Source of the DNA: Pelagibius sp.
GTDB taxonomy: Bacteria > Pseudomonadota > Alphaproteobacteria > Kiloniellales > Kiloniellaceae
DNA length: 46,528 nt
NCBI RefSeq assembly: GCF_028289705.1
Contig: NZ_JANQOI010000164.1
Span: forward strand, 1 to 46,528
Direction: 5' to 3'
Notes under the pieces: model-generated
Database searches by the model: none
What the model saw: only the letters and a program-made list of their open reading frames with translations
What the model was told of the DNA's origin: nothing
In this document: positions 15,882 through 23,379 of the stretch, one piece after another
How positions within the stretch are numbered: position 1 is the stretch's first letter
Layout of the letters: every line of letters starts with the position of its first letter
Position numbers and translations under genes: made by a program

Positions 15882-16442
15882 ATGACCGGTGCCGTACAGA
15901 CCCACCCGGCGCTCGTCCTCAACGCTGACTTCCGTCCGTTGAGCTACTTCCCCCTGTCCCTCTGGTGCTGGCAGGACGCCATCAAGGCCGTGTTCCTGGA
16001 CCGGGTGAACATCGTCTCCGAGTACGACACCGTGGTGCGCTCGCCGAGCTTCGAGATGAAGCTGCCCAGCGTGATCTCGCTGAAGCAGTACGTCAGCCTC
16101 GACCGGCGTCCCGCCTTCACGCGCTTCAACGTCTTCCTGCGCGACCGCTTCGAGTGCCAGTACTGCACCGAGGCGCTGCCGGCGGAGGACCTGACCTTCG
16201 ACCACATCGTGCCGCGCTCGCGCGGCGGACGGACGTCCTGGGACAACGTCGTCACCGCCTGTCAGGAGTGCAATCTGATCAAGGGCAACAGGCTTCTGGA
16301 GGAGACCTGTATGACCCTCATGAGACCGGTGGAGGAGCCGACGACCTTTCAGCTCCAGCAAAACGGCCGTGCCTTCCCGCCAAACTTCCTCCACGAAAGT
16401 TGGCGGGATTTTCTTTATTGGGACAGCGAACTGGAGACCTGA
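15882..16442 (+). CDS. HNH endonuclease family protein
   Basis: 186 residues. A conserved N-terminal part (HPALVLNADFRPLSYFPLSL) precedes an HNH fold: FECQYC, then LTFDHIVPRSRGGRTSWDNVVTAC and CQECN, giving the two zinc-binding CxxC pairs and the His-Asn-His framework. Stand-alone proteins of this type are common in alphaproteobacteria and are not part of a recognisable restriction system here; the in vivo substrate is unknown. A strong AGAGGAGGAAAG ribosome site precedes the ATG. A terminator-like hairpin overlaps the last codons (16376-16419). Confidence 0.88.
   Translation: MTGAVQTHPALVLNADFRPLSYFPLSLWCWQDAIKAVFLDRVNIVSEYDTVVRSPSFEMKLPSVISLKQYVSLDRRPAFTRFNVFLRDRFECQYCTEALPAEDLTFDHIVPRSRGGRTSWDNVVTACQECNLIKGNRLLEETCMTLMRPVEEPTTFQLQQNGRAFPPNFLHESWRDFLYWDSELET
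16376..16419 (+). terminator. Intrinsic-terminator-like hairpin inside the end of the HNH gene
   Basis: CCCGCCAAACTT (16376-16387) pairs with AAGTTGGCGGG (16397-16407) with one bulged A and a short loop, and is followed by ATTTTCTTTATT. Stem and T-rich tract look like a Rho-independent terminator, yet they end 23 bases before the stop codon. The encoded peptide (FPPNFLHESW) may be conserved for its own sake, so the hairpin could be fortuitous. Confidence 0.4.
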
Positions 16443-16462
16443 GCGCGCGCCATTCTTTTCTT

Positions 16463-16674
16463 TTCCCCCTTGCGGGGGAGGAAGAAGACCATCGCCCTCT
16501 GGCTTCTCAAATCGTCATTGCCGGACTTGTTCCGGCAATCCATCGAAGTCCGGGTCTCGCTCTGTCCATGGACCCTCGGGACAAGCCCGAGGGTGACGAT
16601 GTGGGTGGGAATGCGTTGTCCTCTGCGAGGCCAACACCATGATTTCGCTTTCTCCCCCGCCAGGGGGGAGATGG
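16463..16674. repeat. Intergenic element D, copy 2, hosting element B
   Basis: The outer parts match the element at 12071-12252 (left TTCCCCCTTGCGGGGGAGGA; right GCGAGGCCAACACCATGATT and CTCCCCCGCCAGGGGGGAG). Between them is a complete copy of element B (16516-16600), where copy 1 has an unrelated palindrome. This looks like repeats inserted into repeats. Confidence 0.7.
16516..16600 (+). repeat. Element B, two-hairpin repeat, copy 1
   Basis: 85 nt with two palindromes, ATTGCCGGACTTGTTCCGGC.. and ACCCTCGGGACAAGCCCGAG.., joined by a ~30-nt linker. The reverse complement at 43296-43380 matches at 81 of 85 positions. On the minus strand it can be read as MDPRDKPEGDD, a peptide often mis-annotated from this widespread alphaproteobacterial repeat. 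Confidence 0.85.
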
Positions 16675-16712
16675 TTCGAGGGTGCCGGGACGAACGCCTA
16701 AATCCCCGCGCG

Positions 16713-17318
16713 TCAGAAGCGTTCCGAGAGCCAGATCGCCAGGCGGGAGCCGGCCTTGACGGCGCCGCTCAGGGCCTCGTAGGCAGGGGCCTCTTCGGCG
16801 CCGTGCTCCAGGCCGATGTCGCGGTGTTCCAGCTCTTCGGCGCGGAAGGTCTCGATGGTTTCCTTCAGGGGCGCGTCGTCCTCGCCGAGCTGTTCGGCCT
16901 GGCGGGCGTAGTGCTCGTCGATGACCTCCTCCACCGCCACGGTGCAGGCCATGGCCGCCTTCTCGCCCATCAGGGCGGTGGCCGCGCCCAGGGCGAAGCC
17001 GGCGACATGCCAGAGCGGCTGCAGCGCCGTCGGGCGGACACGCTTTTCCACCAACAGGCGCTCGAAGGTCTCCAGGTGTTTCAACTCCTGTTCGTGCATG
17101 TGGCGGATGGTCGGCGCCGAGGGCGACTGGCCGAGCACCGCGAGCTGGCCCTCGTAGATGCGCCGCGCGCCGTACTCCCCGGCGTGGTCGACCCGGATCA
17201 TGCGGGCGAGGCGCTGGTCGTGAGTCAGATCGCCGGGCAGGTAAGTGTCCGCTGCGGGTCCGTCACGCTCCTCCGGCGATGGGGAGGAGGGCTGCGCCGG
17301 TGTACCTTTGTCGCTCAT
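16713..17318 (-). CDS. coq7: Demethoxyubiquinone hydroxylase
   Basis: 201-residue diiron monooxygenase that performs the penultimate ring hydroxylation of ubiquinone synthesis at the membrane. The carboxylate-His ligands are visible as DHAGEYGARRIYEGQ, EQELKHLETF, VEEVIDEHY and EELEHRDIGLEHGAE. An extra Pro/Ser-rich N-terminus of ~30 residues precedes the core. The ATG at 17318 overlaps the dsbB stop in an ATGA, indicating translational coupling. Longer in-frame upstream sequence is antisense or out of frame to dsbB and is not used. Confidence 0.95.
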   Translation of the reverse strand: MSDKGTPAQPSSPSPEERDGPAADTYLPGDLTHDQRLARMIRVDHAGEYGARRIYEGQLAVLGQSPSAPTIRHMHEQELKHLETFERLLVEKRVRPTALQPLWHVAGFALGAATALMGEKAAMACTVAVEEVIDEHYARQAEQLGEDDAPLKETIETFRAEELEHRDIGLEHGAEEAPAYEALSGAVKAGSRLAIWLSERF

Positions 17319-17827
17319 GACAGGGTCCTCTCGGCTGGGCTTTCGGGAACTCTCGCGGCCGCCCGGATGGCGAGCCCGGCGAGGACCAGCGAAGCGAGCA
17401 CGTTGTAGCCGGCGATGGAGATCCCCAACAGCGACCAGGGCACCTCGTCGCAGGGGGCGAAGGGCTGGTCGAGCAGGAGCTGGCGCAGCTCCTCCACGCT
17501 GGCATCGGAGGGCAAACCCGGGGCGGTGCAGCCGGGCAGGCCCTCCCACCACTTCTGCTCCACCCCGACATGAAAGCCCGCGATGCCGGCGCCGGCCAGG
17601 AAGGCCGCGCCGCTGCCCAGCAGGGCAAGCCGGCGCAGGTCCGGGCGATCAGCCAGCAGCACCCCCAGGCCTGCCACCGCCAGCGCCGCGCCATAGGCAT
17701 AGCGCTGATAGATGCAGAGCGCACAGGGGTGCAGCCCGCCCCAATACTGGGAGGCCAGCGCGGTCCCCAGGGCGCCGAGGCAGGCGGCGGCCAGCAGCAG
17801 CGGCCAGAAGCGCGGGTTCTGCGCCAT
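17315..17827 (-). CDS. dsbB: Disulfide bond formation protein B
   Basis: 170-residue inner-membrane protein with four hydrophobic segments (LLLAAACLGALGTAL, YGAALAVAGLGVLLA, LALLGSGAAFLAGAGIAG and YNVLASLVLAGLAI). It re-oxidises DsbA with ubiquinone. The first redox pair is CALC (HPCALCIYQRYAY), the second pair lies in the periplasmic loop (PGCTAPG and FAPCDE). Pairing with coq7 by a 4-nt overlap links a quinone-dependent oxidase to a quinone-making enzyme, though whether this is functional or mere operon packing is not shown. The start at 17827 gives MAQNPRFWP. Confidence 0.92.
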   Translation of the reverse strand: MAQNPRFWPLLLAAACLGALGTALASQYWGGLHPCALCIYQRYAYGAALAVAGLGVLLADRPDLRRLALLGSGAAFLAGAGIAGFHVGVEQKWWEGLPGCTAPGLPSDASVEELRQLLLDQPFAPCDEVPWSLLGISIAGYNVLASLVLAGLAIRAAARVPESPAERTLS

Positions 17828-17958
17828 CGAGGGGGCGGTGATCTCGGCCAGGGTCTCGATCCTCTTCGAGGTGTGTCCTCTGCCGGACAAACTTACTGCC
17901 AGCCGCCGCCTGGGCCAAGGCGCGTAGATGCCGCAGCGGGTTCGTCTCGACGGCGCCG

Positions 17959-18022
17959 GCCCGCTCCCCCGCCCGGCCACCCATAGGATGCTGGTGCTGG
18001 GTGGCCGGGCGGGGGAGCGGGC
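17959..18022. repeat. Element A, long perfect palindrome, copy 1
   Basis: A 24-bp left arm (17959-17982, GCCCGCTCCCCCGCCCGGCC..) pairs perfectly with the right arm 17999-18022 across a 16-nt loop. It is followed by TGGAACCGATGCGACGTAAG, similar to the sequence after copy 2 at 18822-18900, so the copies are in direct orientation and flank the DedA-type gene. There is no T-run, so it is not a classical terminator. Confidence 0.85.
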
Positions 18023-18055
18023 TGGAACCGATGCGACGTAAGTCGAAAACGCGCC

Positions 18056-18637
18056 CTAAAACAGATAGCGGATGGCGATGAAGCCGCCGAACAGCAGCAC
18101 GAAGAAGAGGGTCGCCAGCAGCGGCAGGTGGCGCTCGATGAAAGCGCGGATCGGCGGGCCGAAATACCAGAGCAGGGCGGCCAGCAGGAAGAAGCGGGCC
18201 CCGCGGGAGAGCACCGAGGCGATCATGAAGACCATCAGGTCCAGGTTCATGACGCCCGAAGTGATGGTGATCACCTTGTAAGGGAAGGGGGTGAAGCCGG
18301 CGCCGGCGACGATCCAGGCACCCCATTCCTCATAGCCCTGCTGGAACTCCGCATAGCGGTCAAGGTAGCCGTAGAATTCGACGATGGGCTGGCCGACGGT
18401 GTCGAACAGTAGGGCGCCGATGGCGTAACCCGCCAGGCCGCCGGCCACCGAGGCCAGGGTGCAGACCGTGGCGATCAGCCAGGCGCGATGGCGCGCCGCC
18501 AGCACCATGGGGATGATCAGGATGTCGGGGGGAATGGGAAAGACCGAGGACTCGGCGAAGGAGATCACCGCCAGCGCCAAGAGGGCATGGCGATGGCCCG
18601 CCAGATCCATGGTCCAGTCGTAAAGACGCCGCAGCAA
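18056..18637 (-). CDS. YqaA/DedA-like membrane protein
   Basis: Polytopic inner-membrane protein of the SNARE-associated/DedA superfamily, about 193 residues. The FAESSVFPIPPDILIIPM motif and GWGxxxxGAGFTPFPYKVITI-type region (GAWIVAGAGFTPFPYK) are typical of the YqaA subgroup, which is thought to act in lipid or envelope homeostasis. No ATG lies at the expected position: a TTG at 18637 gives LLRRLYDWTMDLAGHRHAL, matching the usual N-terminus of the group, with GGGGG eight bases upstream. An ATG at 18610 (WTMD) is the alternative. It is bracketed by two copies of element A. Confidence 0.82.
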   Translation of the reverse strand: MLRRLYDWTMDLAGHRHALLALAVISFAESSVFPIPPDILIIPMVLAARHRAWLIATVCTLASVAGGLAGYAIGALLFDTVGQPIVEFYGYLDRYAEFQQGYEEWGAWIVAGAGFTPFPYKVITITSGVMNLDLMVFMIASVLSRGARFFLLAALLWYFGPPIRAFIERHLPLLATLFFVLLFGGFIAIRYLF

Positions 18638-18821
18638 AAAGGCCCCCGCTTTGCCGGTTGCGCTCCGGGAGGCCCCACCACAAGCCCGCGTGCGGTCACG
18701 CGAAGGGCGCCCGGCGAGTGCCCGTGTAGCAGCGTCGCCCGGTCCGGGCAACCGGCTGATCTGCGGCTCGGTTCCGGCGGCTCTCAAAACGCTTTAGGCC
18801 CTTGAGGGCTTGGCGGCACCG

Positions 18822-18900
18822 GCCCGCTCCCCCGCCCGACCACCCATTAGGATACTGGCCCCTTGAACCAATCGGGGGGTGGTCGGGCGGGGGAGCGGGC
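18822..18900. repeat. Element A, long perfect palindrome, copy 2
   Basis: A left arm at 18822-18845 and right arm at 18877-18900 form another perfect 24-bp inverted repeat. Relative to copy 1, one base pair in the stem has changed on both sides (GGCC to GACC on the left, GGCC to GGTC on the right), so pairing is kept. The loop is longer (31 nt) and unrelated except at its start (ATTAGGAT). The same tail, TGGAACCG..TCGACGTAAG, follows. Confidence 0.85.
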
Positions 18901-18979
18901 TGGAACCGTTTCGACGTAAGTCCAAAATGCGTTAGCTTGGGAAATTCAGCCCAGTCAGGGCGCGGCTCCGCGGGACAGC

Positions 18980-19384
18980 ATGCAGGAACACGCAGACGTT
19001 CTTTTCGCCAACGACGGCTTCTACGTCGCCTTTCAGACCAAGGACCTGGAGGCCATGGACCGGCTCTGGGCGGAGGACTTGCCGGTGGCCTGCATCCACC
19101 CGGGCTGGCCGGCGATCAGGGGCAGGGATGAGGTGATGCAGAGCTGGGCGGCCATCCTCTCCAACGCCGAGGCGCCGGCCATCACCTGCCGCGGCGCGCG
19201 GGCCTACCGTTATCGCAACAGCGCCTTCGTCACCTGCTACGAGCTGGTCGGCGACAGCCTCCTGGTGGCCACCAACGTCTTCGTGCGCCAGGCCGAGACC
19301 TGGAAGCTGGTCCACCATCAGGCCGGGCCCTGCAACGCCCCGCCGGGCGAACTGCCCGAAGACGAGGAGAGCAGCGTGCAGTAA
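18980..19384 (+). CDS. SnoaL/NTF2-like protein (DUF4440 type)
   Basis: 134-residue soluble protein of the NTF2-like cone fold: an N-terminal helix ANDGFYVAFQTKDLEAMDRLWAED (pieces of it typical of DUF4440), CIHPGWPAIRGRDEVMQSW, then antiparallel strands ending in TWKLVHHQAGP. Members may be small enzymes or binding proteins; no catalytic residues can be named. The acidic tail is short. Single gene between repeats, with no obvious partner. Confidence 0.82.
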   Translation: MQEHADVLFANDGFYVAFQTKDLEAMDRLWAEDLPVACIHPGWPAIRGRDEVMQSWAAILSNAEAPAITCRGARAYRYRNSAFVTCYELVGDSLLVATNVFVRQAETWKLVHHQAGPCNAPPGELPEDEESSVQ

Positions 19385-19442
19385 GGGGTGATCGGCCACA
19401 CCCCGGCAACAGCCCTGGCCGCAGCGGAGTGGCGGACCAATA

Positions 19443-19590
19443 CCCCCTCACCCCGGCCCTCTCCCGCGTGGGGGAGAGGGAGAAACCAAGAGCCATGCCA
19501 TCCCATCCTCGTCAGGGGGACAGGGAAGCTATTGAAGCGCATAAATAAATCTCCTCCCCCCTTGATGGGGGGAGGTCGGGAAGGGGGTGA
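19443..19590. repeat. GGGAGAGGG-type hairpin cluster
   Basis: Starts with CCCCCTCACCCC and a CCCTCTCCC..GGGAGAGGG hairpin like the elements at 1788-1938 and 43886-44085, and ends with CCTCCCCCCTTGATGGGGGG and AGGGGGTGA. The right terminal repeat is degenerate. It fills most of the gap before the cold-shock gene and holds no coding sequence. Confidence 0.6.
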
Positions 19591-19680
19591 TTCTCGTGCG
19601 AGATAACCGCCTGTTTCTCTGGCCGGCAATTCTGTCCGGCCGTACGGAAGGCCGGCGCCGAAGTTGTGCGTGGCCTGCGC

Positions 19681-20175
19681 TCAGATCAGCTCGACGTGTT
19701 CCGCCATGGGGCCCTTCTGGCCCATGCGGGTCTGCAGGCGCACGCGCTGATTGGGCTCCAGCGCGCCGATGCCGAAGCGCTCCAGGGTGCGGCCGGACAC
19801 GAAGACGTCCTTGCCGCCGTTGTCCGGGATCACGAAGCCGAAGCCCTTTTCCACGTTGAAGAACTTCACCCGGCCTTCGACCACCTCCGTCGCGCCCTCG
19901 CCCATCGGCTCACCGGCCGCGGGGGCCGAGACGACGCGGTGGATCTCCGCCACCTGCAGGCCCTTGCGGCCCTGCATCAGGTCGCAGACGATCTCCGTGC
20001 CCTCGACGAAATCGCGGTTGCCCGATCGTTCCACCACCGAGATATGGAGAAAGGCGTCCGGGGCGCCTTCGTTCAATTGGACAAATCCAAAGCCCTTGGT
20101 CGCGTTGAACCACTTGACCACGGCAGTGACTTCGCGGTGAGTGATCTCCTGCGACTCGAAATCACGGTCATTCAT
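19681..20175 (-). CDS. Two-domain cold-shock protein
   Basis: 164 residues with two cold-shock (OB-fold) domains in tandem. Domain 1 spans ~16-80 with VVKWFNATKGFGFVQL and FLHISVVERSG; domain 2 spans ~98-164 with RVKFFNVEKGFGFVIP and DVFVSGRTLERFG. Both keep the RNP1 motif KGFGFV. RNP2 is altered, being DAFLHIS in the first and DVFVSGR in the second. Tandem-CSD proteins of this kind are typical of alphaproteobacteria and bind single-stranded nucleic acid. The long non-coding region upstream (20176-20911) may include a regulatory leader. Confidence 0.93.
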   Translation of the reverse strand: MNDRDFESQEITHREVTAVVKWFNATKGFGFVQLNEGAPDAFLHISVVERSGNRDFVEGTEIVCDLMQGRKGLQVAEIHRVVSAPAAGEPMGEGATEVVEGRVKFFNVEKGFGFVIPDNGGKDVFVSGRTLERFGIGALEPNQRVRLQTRMGQKGPMAEHVELI

Positions 20176-20911
20176 TCCTACGGCTACTCCACAACGCTAC
20201 GTCTTCGCCCCCAAGCCCTTGCCCCGTTTTCGAACCGGGGTCTCGTCGGCCCGTCCTTGCGGGAAGCCGTTACCCGCCGCGCCCGCCGGACGCGCATCCC
20301 CAGAGGCGCATCCTTCGGTCAGCCCATCGTTTCGCTGGAAAACAAGCGCTCAGCCGGACCGCGCCTGGGCGGGGCCGGCCGCTCGTCCCCTCTGCCACGA
20401 TTACGCCCACGATTACGCATGGTGGCGATGCCGGGTATCTTCCCATCTTGGCGCCGGATTAGCCCGCGCGGGGCCCGCGCCGGCGCCTATCCGTCATCAA
20501 ACTTCCCCAATCGTCCCGCTCTCCCGGAGGTCCGCCGTTTCGGCCCTCCTTCTGCCGGCGCCACCCTCTTAACGGGAGTGTCGCCGGGTCACGCTGCACC
20601 GCCGAACGCCGATCCGCCGCCTTCGCGGCTTGACAGATGATCAATTTGTGCCATGCGGCATGACCGTTCCATTTAAGCCTGACTCTTAACCTAGTTCCAT
20701 AGAAAAGCGTGGAGCGATGCAATCCCAGCGGTTCCGACCGCCGCAAGCCCTACAAAATGTTGGGTTTCAAGGCCTCCGAGGACCGAGACCGTGCCGCCCG
20801 CGTGCCACAGACCGGTTGCCAAGCCCGCCCGCGCGGCTATGATGCGCCGCGCCAAAACCCGGGGAGGCGCTCCCTCCTCATACGGTGGCATGCCCCTAAG
20901 GCGTGCAGGTG
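20176..20911. other. 736-nt gap between the cold-shock gene and tRNA-Leu
   Basis: No gene with a credible ribosome site or family content. Seen: an 11-bp direct repeat CACGATTACGC at 20396-20406 and 20408-20418, a TTGACA at 20630-20635 without a matching -10, and a less GC-rich stretch at 20635-20770. The part next to the cold-shock gene could be its 5' leader, which is often long in cold-shock genes. The part next to the tRNA should hold its promoter. Confidence 0.5.
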
Positions 20912-20998
20912 GCCCCTGTGGCGGAATTGGTAGACGCGACAGACTCAAAATCTGTTTCTCGCAAGGGAGTGCCTGTTCGAGTCAGGCCAGGGGCACCA
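20912..20998 (+). tRNA. tRNA-Leu (anticodon CAA)
   Basis: 87 nt with encoded CCA. The acceptor stem GCCCCTG pairs with CAGGGGC; the D-arm region is GGCGGAATTGGTAGACGC. The anticodon stem ACAGA/TCTGT closes the loop CTCAAAA, giving anticodon CAA (reads UUG). A long variable arm (class II) follows, then the T-arm GCCTG TTCGAGT CAGGC. Discriminator A73 as required for leucine. Confidence 0.97.
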
Positions 20999-21007
20999 AA
21001 CGAGGTC

Positions 21008-21030
21008 GTCCGATAAGTCTTCGGACAATT
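21008..21030 (+). terminator. Possible terminator hairpin after tRNA-Leu
   Basis: GTCCGA (21008-21013) pairs with TCGGAC (21021-21026) over a 7-nt loop and is followed by AATTTG. It lies 9 nt after the tRNA. The stem is only six pairs and the T-run is short, so this is weak. Confidence 0.3.
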
Positions 21031-21199
21031 TGACGGCAGCGCGACGGTGCGTCTCGTGGAAGGCCATCCCGTCCGCACCACCTCCACTATTGCACTTTCA
21101 GTCGCGGCTTGCTTGGAATCACCGGGCTGCGGCCTAGTTGGTTGCTGGGGTATGGGGGCCGGCCGGACGGCCGGCCTTGAGAGAGAGCGGGAGTGGGTG

Positions 21200-21829
21200 A
21201 TGAACAGCAAGGTACAGTCGGTGCGCGAGGTCCTGGCGCAGGAGCGTGAGGCGGCGGCGGCCCGCCGGCCGGACCGGGCCGAGGCGGAGGAGGCGGTGCG
21301 CACTCTCTTACGCTGGGCCGGCGACGACCCGAACCGCGAGGGGCTCCTGGCCACGCCGGAGCGGGTGGTGCGCGCCTATGAGGAGTTCTTCGGCGGTTAC
21401 CTCGTCGATCCCATCGAGATGCTGCAGCGGACCTTCGAGGAGACCGACGGATACGACGAGATGGTGCTGCTGCGCGACATCCGCTTCGAAAGCCACTGCG
21501 AGCATCACCTGGCGCCCATCATCGGTGTCGCCCATGTCGCCTATTTCCCGCGCACCCGGGTGGTTGGCATCTCCAAGCTGGCCCGGGTGGTGGAGGTCTA
21601 TGCCCGGCGCCTGCAGATCCAGGAGAAGATGACCGCCCAGATCGCCAACACCATCGAGGCGGTGCTGCAGCCCCACGGCGTTGCCGTGGTGATCGAGGCC
21701 ACCCACCAGTGCATGACCACCCGCGGCGTCCACAAGCCCGGCGTCACCATGGTCACAAGCCGCATGCTGGGCGCCTTCCGCAAGGACCCCAAGACACGCC
21801 AGGAATTCCTCGGCATGATCGGCAAGTAG
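21200..21829 (+). CDS. folE: GTP cyclohydrolase I
   Basis: 209-residue cytoplasmic enzyme that opens GTP to 7,8-dihydroneopterin triphosphate, the first step of folate and pterin synthesis. Type IA signatures: zinc ligands in [10 protein letters not shown] and HQCMTTRGV, substrate loop [23 protein letters not shown] and the C-terminal [16 protein letters not shown]. The ATG at 21200 gives [11 protein letters not shown]; a longer in-frame reading begins only 48 nt after the tRNA and is rejected. Followed after 20 nt by a FolM-like reductase gene. Confidence 0.96.
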   Translation: MNSKVQSVREVLAQEREAAAARRPDRAEAEEAVRTLLRWAGDDPNREGLLATPERVVRAYEEFFGGYLVDPIEMLQRTFEETDGYDEMVLLRDIRFESHCEHHLAPIIGVAHVAYFPRTRVVGISKLARVVEVYARRLQIQEKMTAQIANTIEAVLQPHGVAVVIEATHQCMTTRGVHKPGVTMVTSRMLGAFRKDPKTRQEFLGMIGK

Positions 21830-21849
21830 ACGGCGTACGGCCCGCCCTC

Positions 21850-22692
21850 ATGCCGCACGACGTACACCCCGACAGACAGCTCAACGTACGCGAGGACCCG
21901 CAGCAAGGCGCGGCGGCGGAGCCGCCTCCCGAGCCGGCGATGCCGCGGGCGGCGCTGATCACCGGCGGCGCCCGGCGCATCGGCGCGGCGCTGGCCCGCG
22001 ACCTGGCGGCCCGGGGTTGGGCGGTCGCCGTGCACTACCGCAGCTCCGAAGGCGCGGCCAAGGCCCTTTGCCGGGAGGTGGGCGAGGCCGGCGGCGCGGC
22101 CGCGGCCCTGCGCGCCGACCTGCGCGACGAGGCGGACCTCGCCGGACTGGTGGCGGCGGCGCAACGGACGGTGGGGCCGCTGGGGCTGCTGATCAACAAC
22201 GCCTCGGTCTTCGACTACGACGACCTCGCAACCGCCGACCGCTCCTCCTGGCAGCAGCATCTGGAGACCAACCTGCGCGCGCCCTTCGCGCTCACCCAGG
22301 CCTTTGCCGAGGCCCTGCCGTCGCAGGCCCGGGGCCTGGTGGTCAACATGATCGATTCCCGGGTCTGGAACCTCTCGCCGCGCTATGTCAGCTACACCCT
22401 CTCCAAGTCCGGGCTCTGGACCCTCACCCGGACCCTGGCCCAGGCCCTGGCCCCGCGCATCCGGGTGAACGGGATCGGTTTGGGCCCGACGCTGCCCGCC
22501 AACGGCCAGAGCGAGGCGGACTTCGCGGAGCGCTGCCGCCGCCTGCCGCTGGCGCGTCCGCCCAGTCTGTCCGAGGTCTCCGCGGCCCTGCAGTTCCTGT
22601 TGGAGGCTCGCTCCGTCACCGGTCAGATGCTGGCCCTCGACGGCGGCGACCACCTCACCACCGCCGTCGGCGCGCCGGATGGCGCCGGTTGA
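21850..22692 (+). CDS. FolM/pteridine-reductase-like short-chain dehydrogenase
   Basis: Short-chain dehydrogenase of up to 280 residues. The nucleotide loop TGGARRIGAAL has the TGxxxRxG form characteristic of FolM and PTR1 pteridine reductases, not the usual TGxxxGxG. NNAS follows, and the catalytic set lies in NMIDSRVW and YVSYTLSKSG, where Asp-Ser and YxxxK match that group. With folE directly upstream, a dihydromonapterin or dihydrofolate reductase role is plausible. The start is uncertain: the ATG at 21850 adds 30 weakly conserved residues, while ATG 21940 (MPRAALITGGA) gives the compact form; neither has a clear ribosome site. Confidence 0.82.
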   Translation: MPHDVHPDRQLNVREDPQQGAAAEPPPEPAMPRAALITGGARRIGAALARDLAARGWAVAVHYRSSEGAAKALCREVGEAGGAAAALRADLRDEADLAGLVAAAQRTVGPLGLLINNASVFDYDDLATADRSSWQQHLETNLRAPFALTQAFAEALPSQARGLVVNMIDSRVWNLSPRYVSYTLSKSGLWTLTRTLAQALAPRIRVNGIGLGPTLPANGQSEADFAERCRRLPLARPPSLSEVSAALQFLLEARSVTGQMLALDGGDHLTTAVGAPDGAG

Positions 22693-22860
22693 GCCCGAAC
22701 ACTCGCGTTCGCCTCACCGCCTTGTGACTCGCTGTTGGGGGCACCGCCGGGGATGGCGCCCCAGATTCTTGCGTAGATCACCGAAAGGCCAGTGTCGCTT
22801 GGCCGCCCAAGCGGCGGCCGACCGCGGGCCTGACCGGCAACGCAAGGAAAGGAGGCAGTC

Positions 22861-23364
22861 ATGGCTGCCCATCGAACCACCGCGACGGCCCTCGGCGCCG
22901 TTCTGGCAACTTTGGTCCTTGCCCTCACCCTCGGGTCGGCGGCGCCGGCCTCGGCCGGCGTCACGCTGGGTGCCCAGATCGCGTCCGGCACGGCGACGCA
23001 TCTGCAGGACGGAGAGGTGCTGCTGCACAAGGCCCACCACCGAACCCTGCGCAAGGGGCACGGCCACAAGCACGTCAAGCGCCACGGCCACCACAGCCAC
23101 CGCTTTCACAAGCACCGCAAGTTTCACGGGGGTCATTTTCGCGGGGGTCATTTTCACGGAAAGCGGCACTTCCATGGCGGGCGCAAGCTGCACCGCAAAG
23201 GCGTCGTCCGGCACCATGGGCGCCACGCCTGCCACGATGTGGTGAAGGTCGGCGTCTATCGCGGCCACAAGGCGCTGCTCGGCGGCGTCATGTGCTACGA
23301 CCGCCACGGCCGCGGCTACATCCTGCAGGGCAGCCGCCACCTGGTGCGCTACCTTCACAGGTAG
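22861..23364 (+). CDS. Exported histidine-rich protein
   Basis: 167 residues, no recognised family. Residues 1-32 form a clear signal peptide (hydrophobic core ALGAVLATLVLALTLG, cleavage after APASA). The mature part of ~134 residues has about 28 histidines with many Lys/Arg/Gly, concentrated in 50-120 (GHGHKHVKRHGHHSH, FHGGHFRGGHFHGKRHFHGG). Two cysteines (in HACHDV and VMCYDR) could form a disulfide in the C-terminal globular end. A periplasmic metal-binding (Zn, Cu or Ni) or nucleic-acid/polyanion-binding role fits the composition but is not proven. An AAAGGAGGCAG ribosome site indicates strong translation. Stands alone downstream of the folM-like gene. Confidence 0.75.
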   Translation: MAAHRTTATALGAVLATLVLALTLGSAAPASAGVTLGAQIASGTATHLQDGEVLLHKAHHRTLRKGHGHKHVKRHGHHSHRFHKHRKFHGGHFRGGHFHGKRHFHGGRKLHRKGVVRHHGRHACHDVVKVGVYRGHKALLGGVMCYDRHGRGYILQGSRHLVRYLHR

Positions 23365-23379
23365 GAGTGTTGTTGCTCC

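Noticed and set aside
18638-18787. N-terminal extension of the DedA-type protein to 243 residues
   Set aside because: The extra ~50 residues are Arg/Gly/Pro-rich with no family similarity; the family starts near LLRRLYDW.
12071-19590. CRISPR-like spacing of G/C-rich hairpins
   Set aside because: The repeats are few, variable in length and not regularly spaced; there are no cas genes.
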